From assembly GCA_963971405.1 (NCBI GenBank), contig OZ020488.1, positions 21,905,089-21,969,088 of the forward strand: 64,000 bases of DNA, read 5' to 3'. The DNA is from Psococerastis gibbosa (taxonomy: Eukaryota > Arthropoda > Insecta > Psocodea > Psocidae). The translations under genes and the position numbers were made by a program. The notes below the pieces were generated by a model, which was not told the origin of the DNA, searched no databases, and was given only the letters and a program-made list of their open reading frames with translations. Below, piece by piece: positions 43,913 through 55,989 of the stretch; the first letter of the stretch is position 1, and each line of letters begins with the position of its first letter.

Positions 43913-45740
43913 GTACATACAAAACAGTAACTGTACAGTTCTCCTCTGATGAAATTGCAGTGAAGTTAATGGAGAAAAGACTGCTTAGGGTCGAGAAGAA
44001 AGCAGTAAAATGCCGCATTTATAAAATATACCAAGGTTTTCTTAAATTTTTAACCCCGACCCCGTCAAGCTCAATAACGACAATATTACAACATGAGCGG
44101 ATTACCCACCACAGCCATTTTTATGCTTTATATTTTAAACCTTTTTAGGACCTTAATCAAGTTTGACGCATTTATCATTCCTGTAGGATTTACCCGTATT
44201 TTGTCCTGTCAAGTCAGTTTACCGCCACTCGCACTTACGGAGCTTCTGCCAATTTTAAGCATTTATGTGTTATATTGCATGCACGCGCTATTTTATTGTT
44301 GTGCCAATTAGCGAATGTTACCTCATACTTGGTCGTTTTGTTAAGAGTGGCTTAAAAATTGACAGCACGCAATAATCCTGTAATTTACAGCAGCCGTAGC
44401 ACGAACGCAATAGAATAACTATTAATACTATCTAACATATCATAAATAAACCCATATTAATATAAATTTACTTACGGGAATAAAAAATATAGATACATAA
44501 TATTTGTTAACAAAGTTGAATTGCTGATCATTGTTGCATAGGCCAAGTGTCAGCGGAACATTTGTTCTCTATTGTGCTAACATGACATAGCAAAACATTT
44601 TCAATAGTTATATATAATTAGTTACATTGTAGTTATATTTAAAATATTTAAGTAATATTTATTAATCTTATTTTTCATGAGCGATGAACATGTGTTCAGA
44701 CAAAACTTTCGGTTTTGAACTTTTCTAATTGTATTTTTTCCATGGAATAATAAATGATAAAAAAAAAAAAAATTGAATGTCGTCTGCTCAGAATGAATGA
44801 ATGAATATTTATTTGATAAAAAACTACACTTATAAAATACTATTAGTTATCCCGGCCCTATGTTCCTCAATAGGATTACATGAAGTTGGTTACTTCCCCT
44901 CACAACGGCTCCGCCCTAATCGTTCAATGACTGTGAGACCCTTGCTTCAAATACCTGCCAACACAACAGGCAATGTAAGTCCAACTAACCCTTTGTTACT
45001 TTTAATACACTATTTCAATGGTGTAAATAATTTCCTGACCACAAGTTCCCTCGTAGCGCAGTGGTCAACAAATAGAATCCTCTACCTGTCCTCAGGCTTA
45101 GACTCTCATTCAGGGACGGATCCAGCCCAAATTTGGGGGGGGGGTGTTGTTGTGGCTCAAAATAGAGCAAACGTATGTGGAATCAATTTGATTAGAGCGT
45201 AATAAATTAACTATAATAGCATTACTAAATTTTACCTACCCCCCTGCCCCCCCGTCTTGCCATCCACGGTTTTTTTCTATTGCGTCAATTCTATCTATCC
45301 TCTTGCAAGTTCCGTTCAATTTCTTTCAACTCTTGCTGTAGATACACATTAATTTTTATAAGTGATGGGCGGTAATGGGTGAAAAGTTAGATGGGTTTGA
45401 GTAATAATCATAATTTTCCCCGGCTTCTGGATTGTATTGACGTGCTGGCTGAAGAATAGCAGAAAAGAACGGGGGAAAATAAAGGTAGGCTGTGTCGAGG
45501 GGATTGCGGAGTTTATAACGCTCTCCTCCTATTATTTTCAGGGCTTTTCTGTTCCTAGTTGAAAACCTTCAGCCATCTGAATGGGAATAACCAACTTTCT
45601 TCCGCCACCTCCTTTGCTTGCTCTCGGTTTCACTTTTCTTCTTAATTTTTTTTTCTTTGTATGATTTGTTTTCCATGCTGCTGCTGCTGCTGAGTTCAGA
45701 ACTTTTTTATTTGTAGATAAAACATTAAAATACGACAGGG
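43913..45740. other. Intergenic; possible hAT-like end and tRNA-like head near 45.05-45.27 kb
   Basis: CCTCGTAGCGCAGTGGTCAA at 45050 looks like a tRNA A-box region. CAGGGACGGATCCAG at 45114 looks like a hAT terminus, with a weak counterpart (CTTGCCATCCACGG) near 45256-45270. No target duplication could be confirmed. The 115-codon frame at 43801-44148 overlaps the LINE shadow and is not supported. Confidence 0.3.
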
Positions 45741-45741
45741 C

Positions 45742-46130
45742 TGTTGTAATAAGGCGCGGATTCCACCGACCTGCAAGTGCAAAATACACATACGGTGACG
45801 TAGTAGCAGATATCATTAATAAAGGCGGGGTTCCACCAACCTCTCATTGCAGAATGCAAATGACATTGACTGAAGTTTAAATTTTTCTTTTTATAGTAAT
45901 CTATTAAAATGTTTGTACTTAACATATCCCATGACGCCATTTTTTAATTTTAGTTTGTTTGTTTGTGATTTTACTTTTCAATTTCAACTGTGGCATAGAG
46001 TAAAACAAAAATTTCCGTCAATTGTCACTTGCATTCTGCAATGAGATGTGAGTGGAAACTTCGCCTTTATTAATGATATCTGCTACGACGTCACCGTATG
46101 TATATTTTGCACTTGCAGGTCGGTGGAATC
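45742..46130. mobile_element. Nested fold-back element, Harbinger-like ends
   Basis: The outer arm GGCGCGGATTCCACCGACC with TGCAAGTGCAAAATAC (left) pairs with GTATATTTTGCACTTGC then GGTCGGTGGAATC (right). A second inverted pair lies inside: GGCGGGGTTCCACC with CTCATTGCAGAATGCAAATG, against CATTCTGCAATGAGATG with GTGGAAACTTCGCC. Arms total about 120 bases around a spacer of about 145. The right end has lost the final GCGCC. Confidence 0.75.
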
Positions 46131-46300
46131 TAATGGAACCTAATGGAAATTGACTTCGGCGAAGGAGGCTTTACGTCTCGCAAACCTCTCCATTAAAAAT
46201 TTCTTATTTAATTCACTGGAGGACCAGATGCTGACGCTCGCGGTTTTTACGACGATACTCTACGAATTGATTTAACTTACGCACCAAAAATGAAAAGTTC

Positions 46301-47142
46301 CATATGATATTGTGTATGAAGTAGTCCTCTAAAACTTCTACAGATCAAATCTTTACAAATTTGAAATTACTTAGTAAATTAACTAATATGACGTACTAAC
46401 AGTGACGGCTCTTTTCAAATACATTACCATCATTAAGTACTTTTATAAAACAGAATACAAACAACCAGTAACACATGACATAGAAACAAGATCTATAACC
46501 GAATCAAGACTGCTCACACCCACCATAACGAACAACTACGGAAGATAGACATTAAAATACATGATACCTCACATTTTCAATGATATACCAAATACAATAA
46601 AAGATCTGAAAAAATATAGGGAAATAAAACAACAAGTAAAGTCATGGCTCCATAGTAAAATCGAATAAATTTTTAATTTAAATTAAAATAACAGAATACT
46701 AGACATGGCCTACAGACGTCTCAAAAAGGTACAAGTACATATAGTGAAGAACTTGCAGACAGACCAATTGGTCTTGCAAGACTTCAGACATCCTGACAAA
46801 AACATTAAATAAATAGAAAAAAAAAAGAAAAAAAAAAGAGAAAAAAAACAACCGATTAATCCAGGGTTGACCAATATCTACGTTCCATATCCTTATAATG
46901 CTTTTCCATAAAGTCTTTAGAAAGTGAGTGTACAAACAGCAGTTAAGGGGCCTATGATATTGTGTATGAAGTAGTCCTCTACAACTTCTACAGACCAAAT
47001 CTTTACAAATTACCCAGTAAATTAACTAAAAAATAACAACTGATTAATGCATGGTTGACCAATATCTACGTTCCACATCCTCTTAATGATTTTCCATAAA
47101 GTCTTTAGAAAGTGAGTGTACAAACAGCAGTTAAGGGGCCTT
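46301..47142 (+). repeat. Duplicated segment A-B, first copy split by a LINE end
   Basis: Segment A (46301-46386) recurs at 46952-47030; segment B (about 46848-46950) recurs at about 47034-47140. A reads ATATGATATTGTGTATGAAG; B reads GGTTGACCAATATCTACGTT and CATAAAGTCTTTAGAAAGTG. The A'-B' copy is continuous, whereas 46387-46847 separates A from B. Confidence 0.8.
46387..46847 (+). pseudogene. LINE C-terminal remnant and 3' UTR
   Basis: The frame reads RSITESRLLTPTITNNYGR, a stop, then LKYMIPHIFNDIPNTIKDLK and QQVKSWLHSKIE with TAA at 46666-46668. This is the same order as the C-terminus of the LINE at 23.2 kb (YGRRLNETVLPEIFNKFP...KKYLISNADY). A 3' UTR and an A/G-rich tail (46811-46847) follow. 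Confidence 0.75.
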
Positions 47143-47480
47143 CTCTCTAACGCATTGTAAATTGTTGATGTTGTCCGCCGAGAACCATTGCCGGTGAGTA
47201 ACTGTAGCCTGGGGAAATACGCCTACGTCCTGCCTTTAATGGCTTCGCAATAACTAATTAAATTTTACGTTAACTCCTCTTCTGCGAGGCTGGGAAATTG
47301 TAATTTTGAGGGAATGGAAAGAGATTTGAACCAGCTCTACCTTCAGCACGGCATCATCTCTGTGCCGCGTGCAAATTCAAATTTAACGTTTTACAAGTAT
47401 AGCGTCGCAAAGTATTTTAGAAGGGTTAGTTTCACTTGATTGCCCAAGAGGAGAAAAGACATTGGTAGTTTAAAGAAGCG
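47143..47480. other. Intergenic, nothing recognised
   Basis: No gene or repeat recognised. A T run lies further on at 47520-47539. Confidence 0.45.
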
Positions 47481-47485
47481 GCAGC

Positions 47486-47520
47486 CCGATCATGGCAATT
47501 TGGGATTATTATAATACCGT
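47486..47520 (+). repeat. Isolated terminus of the CAGCCTGATC MITE family
   Basis: GGCAGCCCGATCATGGCAAT followed by ATTATAATACCG matches the left end of the 55.4 kb element. After that comes a T run and unrelated sequence, although GCGCGGGAAATTCAAATT at 47580 resembles text inside the 55.4 kb element. Confidence 0.45.
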
Positions 47521-47815
47521 TTTTTTTTTTTTTTTTTTTAACCGCAGTAATAAGGTGTCACGTGACGGTGTGAAAATGTGCGCGGGAAATTCAAATTAAT
47601 AAATTATTAGAATACAAGAGAATGGCTGTGTTTAATAATTGAAGGAGATACTAATAGACCATAAAAGGTACAGGTAGAATTTTGAAATATAATAAAAAAT
47701 TTAATTTATGTGTCTACATCTAAGGGAGAAAAAATTGATTAATTTATCAATTTGAATTTCCCACGCATTTTGCATTTTGCACTTGTGTAAAACTATTGAA
47801 TAAACTCCAGTATGA

Positions 47816-47856
47816 TAATAATAATAGTATAATAATAATAATAATAATAATAATAG

Positions 47857-47908
<52 letters not shown>
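47816..47908 (+). repeat. AAT microsatellite
   Basis: About 30 ATA/TAA units with two TAGTATA interruptions, running directly into AATACCGGGG of a MITE. The I- and L-rich - strand frame here is an artefact of the repeat. Confidence 0.9.
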
Positions 47909-47909
<1 letters not shown>

Positions 47910-48053
47910 CGGGGTTAAATAAATACCATAGGATTATAACTGTAAACAAACAAATTTTGAATAGCACTTTCCATTACAAAATTATCTTGTTTACATTTTT
48001 ACTACCAGGGGATTAAATAAATACCGGTATTATAATCGCCTCGATCAGGCTGC
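47905..48053. mobile_element. Long-hairpin MITE (CAGCCTGATC family), copy 3
   Basis: TACCGGGGTTAAATAAATAC, AACTGTAAACAAACAAATTT and CATTACAAAATTATCTTG are followed by CCAGGGGATTAAATAAATAC and the intact right end CGCCTCGATCAGGCTGC. The left terminus is replaced by the AAT microsatellite. Confidence 0.8.
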
Positions 48054-48487
48054 AGGTAAGGTTCTGTAAGGAGGTGTTAGTGTAAAAACTATGAAAAAAA
48101 AACTTTCTTTTATATTAATAAAAAAAATGGTTACCAATTCACAGAGGAAATCGTACTTATTCGTGTCTTCCCCTTGTTTACCCCAAAAAGGAGCAGACAT
48201 TATACAAAAGGGAAAATGCGGATTTGGTGAAAGTAAATATTCGCTAGAGAAAGGAAGGTAAACTGACAAAATGTATGCGAAGGGCACTTCAACTCAAGAG
48301 CCTGCCTGCCCCCTCCAAAAACGTCTATTATGCCATCATTCCCCCACCAGTCACAGCCAATACAATATTAACAGGCTTTTCATCACCCCCTTCTTCTTGT
48401 CATTATTTGCACACACTGCGTATAGATATTAAATTGTTGAAATATATAGCATCTCATTCCCGGTCATATTTCTGAAGTTTTTTTTCT

Positions 48488-48790
48488 CATAAAAGCGTGT
48501 TACTTAACGTGTCCGGGCCTAGGACACGTTGATTCAAAACGCTGCGGCCTGGATGGCTTTCTCGTTGGCGTCCTAAAGATCCCTCTGGGACACGGCTTCT
48601 CTCAGCCTTGGGTAGACCAGAAAGTGGCCGTCGTCCTGTACTTGTCCGCACTCGCAAGTTGGGACCTCCGCCAGTCCCCACCTACACAAGTTCGCACGGC
48701 ATCTTGTGGGCCCCCGTTCTTAGCCTATTCAGGCTCCGCCATGTAGGGTACGACCAAGCCCCTATACACCTCCATATGATTTACTTGCGG
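48488..48790 (-). pseudogene. LINE ORF C-terminal zinc-knuckle remnant
   Basis: On the - strand TWRSLNRLRTGAHKMPCELV, after a frame change WGLAEVPTCECGQVQDDGHF, then LVYPRLREAVSQRDL and DANEKAIQAAAF with stops. The CxC...H...(C to Y) pattern after LNRLRTG is the usual C-terminal Cys/His motif of several insect LINE clades. The final Cys is replaced by Tyr, and stops and frameshifts are present. The region is distinctly GC-rich. Confidence 0.75.
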
Positions 48791-48859
48791 AAGCAGGGGA
48801 CCGATAGAAGATCCGCCATATTTTGGCCTCAAATTTTCGCGCCAAATGAAACTCAATAG

Positions 48860-49910
48860 TTATCTTATGGTACCTAACCCAAGATTTTTAAAACTAAAAA
48901 AAATTTGACTTTATTGAATATTTAGGCTGACTAACTTCACTATTATGATAAATATGCTTACCCAAAATAGCTGAAAATTATGTGGATTAAAAATAAACAA
49001 TAGCATCAAATAAGTTCAACCATCCAAAACAGCAACTGTACTGTACCCTATGAAATTTCAAATGTAGCAAATGCAAAATTAAATTATAGGCAATAATAAC
49101 AGGGCAACAAAAAGGCATTTTCTCTTAGTTTTTTAAATAAAATATAGAATACTCCCCTGCGACACTAGCACCAATGGTTCTTCTAGTTTATTATATAAGT
49201 TCTTTGGGTACGACAGTTGGGCTCCGGGTGCCATTTTTTCCTGGATGTTTCGTGTTAGGTTCTTCCACCTGTAATAAAAGCGTGTTTGTAGTGTATTTTA
49301 TGTCTTATAAATTGATGATGCTCATTCAGAACTCCGAATTAATTTGCCTTGCCATGGAAACAATTCTTGAATGTAGAATATTTATACAGTAACAACGTTA
49401 TGGTACTGTTTCGATCTGTGAATTGGAAAATCCAATCCATGCCTTATACACATGAAACAGTACACTTATGGCTCCTAACTGTACAACAACGTACCAATAG
49501 AAGGACTTCAGCTTTTAAAACTGTCTTTAATACCATTGATGACAGAATCAAAAATACACTACGGTGTTGGTTCTGCTTGATTAGGTCAAATTTTGACCTA
49601 TTTAACGAAGCTCACGGCTACCAAGCTCCATGGTAAAGACCGTGTGAGACAACAATTTTTATTTCTGTTAATATGGTGAGACATGAAGAGATTCTATACA
49701 AGGTTTAAATGGAGATGTGCAAGCATCTGTTACTTAATAGCTCCCTTAGGGCGGATTATAATAAGCTTCCAATAACGATATAGTTAGTTTTGCCGATATT
49801 CCTCACTATAACAAATGCCCGATTCGACAAACTTTTCTGTAAAATCCCATCGTGCCCGCAACTTATTTCGAGTTCGTTGCGTGTTGTACGGTGAGCTAAA
49901 GTGGCGTTTT
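48860..49910. other. Intergenic; no gene recognised
   Basis: A + strand frame at 49349-49636 (95 codons) has no stop and ends in HGYQAPW, but it matches nothing I know. It could be part of an unknown element. Confidence 0.35.
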
Positions 49911-49912
49911 TT

Positions 49913-50047
49913 ATTGCTTTTCTATTTATACGTAGTGTAAGGAAAGCTTTGTGATGGTCGAAATTTCTGATTACGGGATTTCAGTGGATTTACACGTTTT
50001 GAGGTCCCGGGAACGAAAAAAAATGGTTCTTACTAAAAGTCTGTCTA
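49913..50047 (+). repeat. Family A repeat, truncated copy 9 (left end only)
   Basis: GCTTTTCTATTTATACGTAG, GGAAAGCTTTGTGATGGTCG and GTTTTGAGGTCCCGGGAAC are present. It stops at the start of the TCTG region. Confidence 0.8.
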
Positions 50048-51985
50048 TGGAAACAGGTACAGTACAGAGAGATATTTAACGGATAATTTACCTGACAAAT
50101 ATTCTTAAATCTGCCCTTAAGGCGTTGTAATCATATAACTAAAACATACAAGCTATAATTCGATTCAACACATCTGGGACTGGGATCGTCCCAAATGAGA
50201 GCATAAGTAATCGTAATATATATAAACTGTGTACTATCAAGGTTCCAGTTTATATTTTAGTTCGTAGCCGATTATTTTTCCGACGACTTAGTAATGCTCT
50301 TGGTGAAATGATTTTTAAATTGCTACAATAAATCGTTGGAAATATAATCCCAGAGACGGTCCTTTCATTCCGCTATAAAAGCGTTCGTAAACTCTGGGCT
50401 TAACTACGTGCATTCCCTTCGTTATTTCAAATGCAGGGCACCGATACTTTTTACGACGCGTCTCACGTCAGCTAATTGTCAATATTTTATCAAGGTAGTA
50501 GTTTACGTCTTTCATTTAAATGCTTCTTTGTCTGGTTTGCTGCATTTAAGTATTTAAAGTACAATAAACCGGGGCATGTGCCACTTTTAATGCATTTGAG
50601 GTGGCAGCTCATTGCGTCAGGCACAACAGTCCGACCAAATCAACCAATATATTGTATTTAGAAAATGATGCATTTCATCAATTTATAAAATGAAATCGAA
50701 AAATCACTAACTGAAATCCCATACTTCAATTCTATTTCTGGGGTGTAATAAAGTGGTTGAAAATGTGGTTAAACTTGGGTACCGTGTCAGGGTTTCACAG
50801 GGCAATGGTGTGGATTCCGTTTCCCAGATATCACTTTGCTGGTTCATTAGTTCAGAATTGCCACATTGGTGCTAAGTTTGTCCCCGGATACATAAAATAT
50901 CCTTAAATGTATCCTGAATCTCGGTGCCGTCGTTTTCATTGTCTGCAGCAGTGAAGTTATATTATGTCTACAATATTTTCTTAAAATTTTCTAATGGTAC
51001 TTCTCTCTGATGCCAACATTATTTACCCATAGCCAAAAATCCCATTGAGTCTGAATCACATACATAGGCACTTTCGAAATTTTCCATTCATTAAACATTT
51101 CCTTATAAGAGAGAATTTTATTTCAAGAACCACGATTGAAGTAAAACCCTTCTTCACAATTTTTCCCTGGATTGATCTTTAAAAATTGTCGAGCCAGGTA
51201 AGCTTTCCCCTCCACCTAAACCCCTTATCCAGATTAACATGGGGAAATCCATGGAAACTTCACTCTCTTGCCTGCTAGGATAAATAATCCGTATAATGAC
51301 GTATTGATTCTCCCTACACTCTCGCCTGCTTTTCCATCCAGACGCATTCATTTTCTGTTGTCGTTGAAAAATTGATGTCACTGAATTCTATCATTTTACT
51401 GCATTCCATGACTTGAATGATTAACCTTGCTATTTGCGTTACTCAATTACCCAGTGAGGATGAAAAATTCCAGTCAATTGAAATCTAGGTAGTTTAGTGT
51501 ATACGTGCTGTCCTATGTATTTTTAGATTGAGAAACAATGTATTTTAGAGATAAGAGCAATAACGGAATATTTGTTCAAACTTACAAAACTGTCGTGGTT
51601 GAAATTTTTGGAGAAATAATCAAAATTATGCTGTTTCTGATTGCTGGGCCATACCTCTCCACTGGGGATTAGGGAGAGGTCTCTTATGTATAAATGAAGG
51701 AAAGGGGCTTAATTCTGAACTTTACCGAATACTAACTACTTAAAATATTGAGGGAGAAGACATATGATGTTCCCGTAGTAAAATATACTAAGCATAATGT
51801 CCTGGTCCCTAAACGGATCTATAAATGCGTTATCCCTTTACTGAATAACGCTGTTTCCACCCCTTTTCTCAACATATTGCTTGATTCGCAATATACAGTT
51901 TATTGTCGCCAATAATTACCTAATTTTATTTTTACGTAGCTCGGCTTGCGACGTTTTTTGCAACCGCCATTTTTGGGAATAAAGC
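50048..51985. other. Intergenic, nothing recognised
   Basis: No gene, repeat or hairpin recognised over 1.9 kb. Confidence 0.45.
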
Positions 51986-51989
51986 CCCC

Positions 51990-52217
51990 CAAAATAAAGT
52001 TATCGAAAAAAATGAAAACTCTATATATGGAGAATATTTTTGTGAAACCCACATGCCGAATTTCAACAAAACCGGCCGTGCAGTTTGGTTGGTAATTCAT
52101 GAGCAGACATTAGGCAAAAACACTTCACCTCAAAAGGTTTGAAATCTCGAGATCAATAATTTTTACCTTAACATGCTTTCCTTGTACTACCTAACATAGA
52201 AAGAAAATAGGAAAGCA
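51990..52217 (-). repeat. Family A-like, highly diverged copy 10
   Basis: AAAGCCCCCCAAAATAAAG, TTTTGTGAAACCCACATG with CCGAATTTCAACAAAACCGG, and CATGCTTTCCTTGTACTAC with AATAGGAAAGC follow the family order in reverse. Similarity is low and it may be a related subfamily. Confidence 0.55.
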
Positions 52218-52608
52218 AATAAATTTATCATATCCTAATGCATGCTTAGCTTATGCGGTTCGGCCAGTTCCCCAGTATTAATATTAACACGTGAAGAGAG
52301 GCAAGTTAGGTGGTGTATATGCGGAACATGGTGGGTTGGATACATTATAGAGGTGAGGCACAAACAACACTGTTGGGAAATCGATGCAGCTCCCTTGGCA
52401 TTACCATATTTTTCCTAACAAGTCACACGGGGCCACCAGCCGTTGAGATGTTAGCGATCTCATACCAATTTTATACACTTCTGGCCTCAACTCCATATCC
52501 GATGATTTTTATGGATGAAAACGCCTCATTTTGTTCACGTTTGGCATGTTCTTCGCTTAATTAGCTTTAACTTTTGCAGGCTAGCGTATATGCTGTTGTT
52601 TTTATTCC

Positions 52609-52809
52609 TATCCAATTTATACGTAGTATAAGGAAAGCTTTGTGATGGTAAAATTTTTCGATTCCGAGATTTCAATGGATTTACACGTTTTGAGGTCCCA
52701 AAAACAAAAAAGTGGTTTTTACGAAATGTCTGTCGCTCTGTCTGTTCATCGATTTCCGGGCAAACTACTCGGTCGATTTTCATGAAATTTGGCATGTAGG
52801 TTCACAAAA
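52609..52809 (+). repeat. Family A repeat, truncated copy 11
   Basis: It begins CCAATTTATACGTAGTATAA, runs through one to two TCTG units and ends after GGCATGTAGGTTCACAAAA. The first bases of the GCTTTCC end are altered. Confidence 0.85.
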
Positions 52810-54420
52810 CCCGTGGAACCCATAAGTTTTGGTTGAACCTTTCCCATGCCAGTGGCCTGACGAGACGCTACCGTGAGCTGATGTGGTTCAACTCAAACCT
52901 CCATATTAAAAGTAATATATTAGGCTCATATGGAATATACCCAAATGACCACTGACCAAATCGTTGATCTCACGTTGCCCCACCTCTTTAAATTTACCTG
53001 CAAAAATGACTGATAAGGGTACGACTTGGCAACTCGAAAACTGGAAGACAGCTTATTTCGGCAGTAATGTTTATAAAAATCGGTTCTCTTTTGCGTACAC
53101 TACTGTACTAAATTTTATTTATTTATTTACTACTAGTAGGTTCTCTAATTTAACTAATGATGAATGCATGTACAGCACGAAAAATAAGCTCATTTTCGTC
53201 AAAATTATTCCTTCTTCAGAAAAACTGAAATTATCCGAATATTTGACTAACCCATTTGATTCGCATTATTGTATTCATATTCATGTATGTGCTCCATACA
53301 GACAGCACTGCACTGCAACCCAGTTGGTCACTGACTGTGACCAATGACGCCATGTCCAATGACATTTGGACAACCAACCGGAACTCGAGTATAAATCAGA
53401 CCCGCAATCGTTTAAAATCAGCTTCAACTGCCATCACCATGCTGCCGATATTTTCTAGTGAATCGCTTTCAAAATTAGGGGGTGGTCGAATATAGTCCGA
53501 TAAACAGTCATGTAGTCAAGTTTCCGTATTGCTGCAATATTTAGCTGCTAGGAACATGCTAAAATTCATTTTGACTGGAAACCTACCGTATAATAGCGCG
53601 CCGATAAATGTATGAACGAATTTTAACTGTAATTAATGGTTAGTTGGTCAGAAAAGGTCTCTTATGTAAGCAGAGGCAGGGTTCACATTTAATTACACAT
53701 TCCTTCCAGCCATTCCCATAAATACCAAAGAAATGCGATATTTTTACTAATGAAATACGCGGTAACATCAATTTTCAAATGTTTTTACCTTTTTTGTGCT
53801 TGCATTCCTATTCACATTGCAGTCTTCATAAATAAATAAAAAAGGGGTGTGAATTCATACACTCGTTGTCACAGCAATAATTTTAAGTAGGTATAGCCTA
53901 AAATTGTTTAATGTGTAAATTTAACTATGAAAATGTTAGTTGACACCTACATCAACTCGTGTCATCAATTTCAGTTCAAACCACTTTTATCTTATTTTTA
54001 AATTAACACTTAAAGGCAAATGATATCATGTGGGAACCAATCTTTACGTGTTCTGTTAAGTTATTTTTTCTTTTACTGTTATCGTCCATGTCACCATGTA
54101 GGAGCTGAACCAAATAAATTGACTTATGATTATAATATTCACAATGTAACACAATATCCCTAATCACATTTTGCAGCCGCTCTTTCTCTCTCTTCTCAAT
54201 CTTCTGCTTGTGAGATGCCTCGGAACTGCCCTTTAAGTCGCCGTTACAAGTCTTTTCTCACTGCAGGGAGCCTACCCATCAGTAGTCTAAAAATCATGTA
54301 ACTAGCGCTCTGATTGACTAATAACGACGCACAATTGATGACAGCAGGCTCTAGGTACACTGGTATACACCAGCTGTCCAGAGTGAATCATTATTATGCA
54401 ATTGAGGACAATTACATAAA
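52810..54420. other. Intergenic; 127-codon open frame not supported
   Basis: The + frame at 52964-53347 has no recognisable domain and no splice or promoter support. The rest is AT-rich and featureless. Confidence 0.4.
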
Positions 54421-55244
54421 GAACCGGTCCGAGTTTACTCAAACATGCTTTCCAATTTATCAAAATTAGTAGATAGAGAAAATGAGTAATTTCATGGCAA
54501 ATAATTTTCCTATGGTTAAATTTCCGATATCTCGGGGGGGGGGGGGGTGTCCACTTGACGTCACTGGAGGTGAGGTAAATTCTAGATAGGTCAGACCAAC
54601 ACATTACCACACAGCAATACTGGCAGGGCACGCAATGCATTTGAGCGTGAATTTTCTATCATTTTTTCAAAAAACCATTTTTTTTTACAAAACCAAATAC
54701 TTTTCTGGGAAAGCAACCTATCCGATTTCGTTACTCAATTTAACACCTAAAACATGCCTGAAGGTAGAAATCACCGATAGAAAGGTTTCGCAGAAAAATT
54801 ATTTTTTAGTCATTTTTCATTAAAATTTAGTTATTTTTATTTTTTTACCCCCAGAAGCAACCTATCAAGGCGCAAGCGACCCCACGCATTTCGTTAATAT
54901 TAATAACGACTACAATATATGTGAATTTAAAAGAAAAGGTTGGAGCCGTTTTTGAGAAATAATTTTTTTAGACGTTTTTTCGGAGTTTTTTGTGAATAAA
55001 ACCCCCCCAAATTAAGTTAGCCCCAAATAAATAAAAATGTTCCGAGGCATGATTTTTGTGAACCTACATGCCGAATTTCATCAAGATCGACCGAGCAGTT
55101 TGCCCGGAAATCGACGCACAGACAGACATTTCGTAAAAACCACTGTTTTGGGTTCCTGGGAACCGTGTAAATCCGTTGAAATCTCGGAATCGAAAATTTC
55201 GACCGTCACAAAGCTTTCCTTATACTACGTATAAATTAGAAAGC
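54421..55244 (-). repeat. Family A repeat, full-length copy 12
   Basis: GAACCGGTCCGAGTTTACTC to ATAAATTAGAAAGC, with a G run at 54535-54547. The GACA array is reduced to about two units (55119-55128), showing how variable this part is. Confidence 0.92.
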
Positions 55245-55434
55245 AAAAAGTGATAGTCGCGGAATACCTCACTATAAGACCCACCTTAGGCAGCTGCAGA
55301 AATACTCGGACAATCCCTTGCCGTGTTGTGTCGTGTATCGAAATATGCGACATCAAACTTATTCGTCCGTCGCAAGCAATTGACAGGCTGTTGGTCGGGG
55401 CCGCCCACATTGTAGCAATCTTTCGTTACTGTCA

Positions 55435-55900
55435 GCAGCCTGATCATGGCGATTATAATACCGAGGTTAATTAAATACCATGTCGCGTGATGGGATTAAT
55501 TCAATTGTTTAAAATAAAAGGCAAGCAAATTTCAGATTTTTGTAATTTTTGATGCTGGTAATCGTCGCAGTGCTAAGCGCGGAAAATTCAAATTTAAACA
55601 ACTGAATTTTCTTCAGCTATATTTTTGGTGGGTTTCTTCATTTTTTCTGCCTTAGATTTAGACAAATTATTTATAATCCTTAATATAATAATTCAAAATA
55701 TTAAAACTTGTTTATTTCTAGGGCGATGTGTGTTTATATTTGCTATTTATATTTGCTAAGGCAGCGTTGCGTCAGTTCAGTTGTTTAGCATTGCCAACAT
55801 CACAATTTAAAAATTCTGAAATTTGCTTTTCATTTATTTTAAACAATTGAATTAATCCCATCACGTGACATGGTATTTAATCGCCATGATCAGCCTGCAG
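55435..55900. mobile_element. CAGCCTGATC-family MITE with different interior
   Basis: The left end GCAGCCTGATCATGGCGATT and right end CGCCATGATCAGCCTGC are inverted. Arms of about 100 bases share TTAATTAAATACCATGTC and GATGGGATTAATTCAATTG in inverse. The centre (about 55560-55790) is unrelated to the 41.8 and 47.9 kb copies. Confidence 0.8.
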
Positions 55901-55989
55901 GACCATAATTATATTTACCATAGACTAAACATTGACCACTTTGCATGCAAGAGATTTTTTTCAAATGCAGTAACATCAATGTGTGTGCG

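Noticed and set aside
47701..47967. 88-codon frame rich in Ile and Leu
   Set aside because: Translation of the AAT microsatellite.
52964..53347. 127-codon + frame as a gene
   Set aside because: No recognisable motif, no regulatory or polyA context, and not matched elsewhere.
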